Of a DNA stretch of 8,499 bases, positions 5,036 through 8,499 are shown one piece after another. This stretch comes from Comamonadaceae bacterium (lineage in GTDB: Bacteria > Pseudomonadota > Gammaproteobacteria > Burkholderiales > Burkholderiaceae_C): NCBI GenBank assembly GCA_947372005.1, contig CANBRV010000091.1, forward strand, positions 1-8,499. The letters run 5' to 3'. Made by a program: the position numbers and the translations under genes. Each line of letters begins with the position of its first letter. Position 1 is the stretch's first letter. The notes under the pieces were generated by a model. It was given only the letters and a program-made list of their open reading frames with translations, was not told the origin of the DNA and made no database searches.

Positions 5036-7240
5036 TTACGCGAGATCGAAACGGTCTAGGTTCATGACCTTGCTCCAAGCCGCAGCAAAGTCATGCACGA
5101 ACTTGTGCTTCGAGTCGCTGGCGGCATAGACTTCCGCGATGGCTCGCAGCTGAGAGTTGGAGCCAAAGACGAGGTCCACCACGGTCGCTGTCCGCTGAAC
5201 TTTCCCTGTCTTCACGTCGTGCCCGTCGAAGACGCCCTTTTGTGTGCTGGACTTTTGCCACTTCGTGTTCATGTCCAGTAGGTTCACAAAAAAGTCATTG
5301 GTCAGCGTCTCAGGATGCTGGCTAAAAACACCATGCTTGGTCTGTCCCGTGTTAGCGCCTAGAGCGCGTAACCCACCCACGAGAACTGCCATTTCTGGTG
5401 CGCTCAGTGTGAGCAGTTGCGCTTTGTCGATCAGCATCTCTGCTGCAAAGGCCTCAAGTCCGTCTTTGGCAAAGTTTCTAAAGCCATCTGCAGCGGGCTC
5501 AAGCACGGCGAAAGAGGCTACGTCGGTTTGTTCTTGCGTGGTATCCATACGGCCAGCTGCAAAGGCGACCGTCACGTTTTGCCCGGCCTTCTTAGCGGCC
5601 GATTCGACAGCTGCAGAGCCGCCCAAAACGATCAAGTCTGCCATGGAGACTTGTCTGCCGTCAGTCTTCGATCCGTTAAATGTTGTTTGAACAGATTCCA
5701 GCACCGTCAGCACCTTGGCTAATTCGCTTGGTTGATTGACTGCCCAATCTTTTTGCGGGGCGAGCCTGATGCGCGCGCCGTTGGCACCACCGCGTTTATC
5801 GCTGCCGCGGAAGGACGCTGCCGAAGCCCATGCCGTACTGACCAGCTGCGAGATGGAGAGTCCCGAGTTAAGCAGTGTGGCCTTCAAGGCGGCAATATCC
5901 TGTGCGTCAACTAGCTTGTGATTGACCTTTGGAATGGGGTCCTGCCAAATCATGACTTCTTGGGGCACTAACGAGCCGAGATAGCGCGAACGTGGACCCA
6001 AGTCGCGGTGCGTCAGCTTGAACCATGCCCGAGCATAAGCATCGGCAAATTTAGATGGGTTTTGCATGTAGTCGCGAGAAATTTTCTCGTAGGCAGGATC
6101 CATCCGCAAAGCCATATCGGCTGTGGTCATCATGGGTGCGTGACGCTTGGCCGAGTCATGTGCATCTGGCACGGTGTTCTTAGCGTCTGCGTTGCTAGGT
6201 GTCCACTGGTGTGCGCCCGCAGGACTCTTGGTCAGGACCCAGTCATAGCCGAATAGATTTTCAAAGTAGTTGTTATCCCATTGGATGGGGTTCTTGGTCC
6301 AAGCGCCTTCAATACCACTGGTGGTGGTATGAACGCCCTTGCCGCTGTCAAAGCTGTTTTTCCAGCCCAGTCCCTGTTCTTCGACCCCTGCGGCCTCTGG
6401 CTCTGCACCGACTTGGCTAGGATCACCTGCGCCATGCGATTTACCAAAAGTATGGCCACCCGCGACCAATGCCACGGTTTCTTCATCGTCCATCGCCATT
6501 CGAGCGAAGGTTTCGCGGATATCTCGCGCCGAGCCAAGTGGATCGGGGTTCCCGTTAGGGCCTTCTGGGTTCACGTAGATGAGTCCCATTTGAACGGCGC
6601 TTAGTGGATTCTCTAGTGCACGGTCACCGCTGTAGCGCTTATCGCCCATCCAGGTGTTTTCAGTGCCCCAGTTAATATCTTCTTCTGGCTCCCAGATGTC
6701 TGGGCGGCCGCCTGCAAAGCCAATGGTTTTGAAACCCATCGAATCCATCGCTGTGGTGCCAGCCAAGATAATCAAATCCGCCCATGACAGTTTGCGACCA
6801 TACTTTTGCTTGATTGGCCAAAGTAACCTGCGTGCCTTATCTAAGTTACCGTTGTCGGGCCAGCTATTGAGTGGCGCAAATCGCTGCGCACCTTTGCCGC
6901 CGCCGCGTCCGTCCGCAATGCGGTATGTCCCAGCGCTATGCCAAGCCATGCGAACAAAAAATGGACCATAGTGCCCATAGTCCGCAGGCCACCAATCCTG
7001 CGAGTCGGTCATGAGAGCGGTCACATCTTTGACGACCGCTTCAAGATCTAGTGTTTTGAACTCCGCTGCATAGTCAAAATCCTTGTCCATAGGATTCGAT
7101 TGAGGCGTGTGCTGGTGCAGGATGCCGAGTTTGAGTTGATTCGGCCACCAGTCTGCATTGGTTTGCGTACCACTGGCAACGGTGTGTTTGGTTGCCCCAG
7201 TTGAAAATGGACACTTTGCTTCGTTTGTAATGATGATCAC
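5036..7240 (-). CDS. katG: KatG, bifunctional catalase-peroxidase
   Basis: A haem b enzyme that breaks down hydrogen peroxide as a catalase and also acts as a broad peroxidase. From the GTG it is 734 residues, the normal length, with the two tandem peroxidase-like domains. The first holds the active site: distal R97, W100 and H101 in VRMAWHSAGTYR; proximal H263 in GGHTFGKSHG with W314 and D375; and the Trp-Tyr-Met crosslink trio W100, Y222 (IYVNPEGPNG) and M248 (RMAM). R412 in THRDLGP matches the mobile catalase arginine. The second domain, about 430 to 734, is the haemless duplicate. The conserved CPF (10-12) and DWWPNQL (30-36) require a start upstream of residue 10. GTG at 7238-7240 is the only canonical choice, but a strong Shine-Dalgarno points to ATT at 7229-7231, giving 731 residues beginning MTNEAKCPF. 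It has its own terminator and lies 104 bases after pepP. Confidence 0.97.
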   Translation of the reverse strand: MIIITNEAKCPFSTGATKHTVASGTQTNADWWPNQLKLGILHQHTPQSNPMDKDFDYAAEFKTLDLEAVVKDVTALMTDSQDWWPADYGHYGPFFVRMAWHSAGTYRIADGRGGGKGAQRFAPLNSWPDNGNLDKARRLLWPIKQKYGRKLSWADLIILAGTTAMDSMGFKTIGFAGGRPDIWEPEEDINWGTENTWMGDKRYSGDRALENPLSAVQMGLIYVNPEGPNGNPDPLGSARDIRETFARMAMDDEETVALVAGGHTFGKSHGAGDPSQVGAEPEAAGVEEQGLGWKNSFDSGKGVHTTTSGIEGAWTKNPIQWDNNYFENLFGYDWVLTKSPAGAHQWTPSNADAKNTVPDAHDSAKRHAPMMTTADMALRMDPAYEKISRDYMQNPSKFADAYARAWFKLTHRDLGPRSRYLGSLVPQEVMIWQDPIPKVNHKLVDAQDIAALKATLLNSGLSISQLVSTAWASAASFRGSDKRGGANGARIRLAPQKDWAVNQPSELAKVLTVLESVQTTFNGSKTDGRQVSMADLIVLGGSAAVESAAKKAGQNVTVAFAAGRMDTTQEQTDVASFAVLEPAADGFRNFAKDGLEAFAAEMLIDKAQLLTLSAPEMAVLVGGLRALGANTGQTKHGVFSQHPETLTNDFFVNLLDMNTKWQKSSTQKGVFDGHDVKTGKVQRTATVVDLVFGSNSQLRAIAEVYAASDSKHKFVHDFAAAWSKVMNLDRFDLA

Positions 7241-7243
7241 CTT
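7229..7243 (-). promoter_or_regulatory. katG translation start region with an out-of-place Shine-Dalgarno
   Basis: On the minus strand AGGTGATC (7242-7235) is an 8-base match to the complement of the usual 16S rRNA 3' end. It contains the GTG (7240-7238) and so cannot serve that codon. Six bases after AGGTG comes ATT (7231-7229), followed by ACA AAC GAA GCA AAG. Starting there gives a family-typical KatG N-terminus. The in-frame stop TAA at 7252-7250 rules out any start further upstream. Confidence 0.6.
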
Positions 7244-7344
7244 TTTTATTTACCGACTAGCTGGAAATAACTAGCTTTTGCAGCTTAAGGCGGCAATGAC
7301 TATTAAACAAGGCTTATTTTTAAATCACGGCGATAGGCAAACCC
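7241..7344 (-). promoter_or_regulatory. katG upstream region with a 7-bp direct repeat
   Basis: This 104-base gap between the pepP stop and the katG start should hold the katG promoter. ACTAGCT occurs at 7256-7262 and 7270-7276, a 14-base period, just upstream of the translation signals. AATGACTA at 7295-7302 also occurs upstream of rubrerythrin (4966-4973). I do not find a convincing OxyR operator, a standard -35/-10 pair, or a hairpin terminator for pepP here. A regulatory role follows from position; the elements themselves are tentative. Confidence 0.35.
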
Positions 7345-8499
7345 TCAAAACATTAACGCTTCAATCTCATCCGCATTTACAGGCACGCCGCGGCTAAGTA
7401 ACTCGCAGCCGTTCGCCGTCACCAGCGCATCGTCTTCAATCCGAATGCCGATGTTGTGATAGCGCTCGGGCACACCTGCCGCTGGTCGCACGTAGATGCC
7501 AGGCTCAAGCGTTAGCACCATGCCCTCGCGGAGGATTCGGCTGGGGCGCACTTGCACGGTTTGTTTGGTGACAGGGTCGATTTTTTCGGTGACGATGTGT
7601 GCTTCTGTTGGCTCGATGTACGAGCCGCAGTCGTGCACATCCATGCCTAGCCAGTGGCTGGTGCGGTGCATATAAAACGGACTGTAGGCGCGTTGCTCGA
7701 TCACGTCTTGCAGGCTACCAACGACGTTTGCATCGAGCAAACCCACATCCAGCATGCCCTGCGAGAGGACGGCTAGTGCCGCATCGTGTGGATCGTTAAA
7801 GCGATTGCCGGGTTTAGTGGCTGCCGCTGCCGCCTCTTGGCTGGCTAGCACGATGTCGTATAGCTCGCGCTGAGGCGCTGTGAACTTGCCGTTTGCGGGG
7901 AAGGTGCGCGTGATGTCGGAGGCGTAGCCGTGCAGCTCGCAGCCTGCGTCAATCAGCACCAAATCACCACTCAAAATGGGCGCAGCATCGGCGCGGTAAT
8001 GCAGCACGCAAGCGTTAGCACCGCCCGCCACGATGGAGCTGTACGCGGGGTACTCCGAGCCTTGCAAGCGGAATTCGTGCAGCAGTTCGGCATCTAAGTG
8101 GAACTCTCGTGTATCCAATCCCGCACGCAACCTTTGCGCCGAGAGCTTCATCGCACGGATATGCGCCCCTGCACTAATCTGCGCGGCGCGGCGCATGGTG
8201 GCGATCTCGGATGCGTCTTTGATGAGTCGCATTTCATCTAATAACGCACACAAATCGCGCTGCTCAGCAGGACACGTCACACCTTGGCGAGCCTTTGCCC
8301 GCACGGCTTCCAGCCAATGCGTGATTTGTCCATCTAAGCCGTGGTGCGTGGCAAAGGGGAAATAAACTACGGACGTATTTTCTAGCAAAACGGGCAGATG
8401 TGCATCTAACTCCGTACTAGCAAAGGCAGTCTGCAGGCCAAGCGCAGCGGGGGCTGCAGCAGGGCCGAGACGGATGCCATCCCAAATTTCGCGTGCTTC
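7345..8499 (-). CDS. pepP: Xaa-Pro aminopeptidase (PepP, M24B family), N-terminus cut by window edge
   Basis: This enzyme removes an N-terminal residue when proline is second and is normally a cytoplasmic dimanganese enzyme. The frame is open to the right edge and 384 C-terminal codons are visible. They start EAREIWDGIRLGPAAAPAAL, which lines up with the end of the PepP N-terminal domain, so roughly 60 residues or so are missing. Counting from the first visible residue, the pita-bread metal ligands are D184 and D195 (LIDAGC...SDITRTFP), H282 (TSHWLGMDVHD), E332 (LTLEPGIY) and E355 (GIRIEDD); H278 and H289 match the other active-site histidines. Compared with E. coli PepP as I recall it, about 20 extra residues (EPTEAHIVTEKIDPVTKQ region) sit between GSYI and SRIL, before the E332 segment. 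A TTG at 8386-8388 is internal, not the start. katG follows 104 bases downstream. Confidence 0.95.
   Translation of the reverse strand, partial: EAREIWDGIRLGPAAAPAALGLQTAFASTELDAHLPVLLENTSVVYFPFATHHGLDGQITHWLEAVRAKARQGVTCPAEQRDLCALLDEMRLIKDASEIATMRRAAQISAGAHIRAMKLSAQRLRAGLDTREFHLDAELLHEFRLQGSEYPAYSSIVAGGANACVLHYRADAAPILSGDLVLIDAGCELHGYASDITRTFPANGKFTAPQRELYDIVLASQEAAAAATKPGNRFNDPHDAALAVLSQGMLDVGLLDANVVGSLQDVIEQRAYSPFYMHRTSHWLGMDVHDCGSYIEPTEAHIVTEKIDPVTKQTVQVRPSRILREGMVLTLEPGIYVRPAAGVPERYHNIGIRIEDDALVTANGCELLSRGVPVNADEIEALMF

Noticed and set aside
5244..5690. A 148-codon open frame on the plus strand opposite katG, and others opposite maeB, katG and pepP
   Set aside because: These are antisense to strongly conserved coding sequence, have no recognisable domains or ribosome sites, and follow the codon pattern of the real genes.
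7088..7090. First in-frame ATG of katG (M51, before DKDFDY) as the start
   Set aside because: It would remove the conserved CPF and DWWPNQL segments that KatG proteins normally carry, so the start must be further upstream.
7201..7212. TTGAAAATGGAC near the katG start resembling the ATTGAAAATGAC repeat of the katG-rbr spacer
   Set aside because: It is coding (CPFSTG region) and differs by an inserted base, so the likeness is explained by protein coding and chance.
7300..7336. CTAT at 7300 and ATAG at 7333 in OxyR-compatible phase upstream of katG
   Set aside because: Only two of four tetranucleotides are present and the two between them do not match, so this is not a supportable OxyR operator.
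8386..8388. TTG as a possible start of the aminopeptidase
   Set aside because: The frame stays open to the window edge, and the 37 residues upstream (EAREIWDGIRLG...) match the PepP family, so the TTG is an internal leucine.

Overview
The window looks like chromosomal DNA from a proteobacterium, most likely a betaproteobacterium of the Burkholderiales type with moderate GC. This is inferred from how the ArgJ, MaeB, KatG and PepP proteins read, not from a marker gene. It is compact housekeeping and stress-defence DNA. I see no transposase, phage gene, CRISPR array, tRNA or rRNA, and no gene-free stretch longer than about 155 bases.

Layout, left to right. Positions 1-312 (minus) hold the start of argJ (arginine biosynthesis), cut by the left edge. 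Facing away from it is a small secreted thermonuclease-like gene (340-861, plus). It converges on maeB, the NADP-type malic enzyme with a C-terminal phosphotransacetylase-like domain (869-3172, minus); a perfect 10-bp hairpin lies at that junction. A ten-helix EamA/DMT transporter (3237-4190, plus) diverges from maeB. It converges on a short rubredoxin gene (4187-4351, minus), and the two stop codons share one TTAA. Upstream of rubredoxin on the same strand is a short rubrerythrin (4394-4882), then katG catalase-peroxidase (5036-7240 or 7231), then most of pepP, an Xaa-Pro aminopeptidase whose N-terminus lies beyond the right edge.

The coherent theme is peroxide defence at 4187-7240. KatG removes hydrogen peroxide by catalase and peroxidase chemistry. 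The rubrerythrin is a diiron peroxidase that lacks its usual C-terminal rubredoxin domain, and a separate rubredoxin gene follows 42 bases later, presumably supplying the electrons. KatG transcription appears to stop at a UUCG-capped hairpin, so rbr-rubredoxin is probably a separate two-gene operon. Its upstream region carries nested palindromes, one of which resembles an OxyR half-operator.

The least ordinary points are the katG start (a strong Shine-Dalgarno placed for an AUU rather than for the only canonical start, GUG), the structured rbr upstream region, and the shared stop codons of the transporter and rubredoxin genes. I do not see a wholly new system here.
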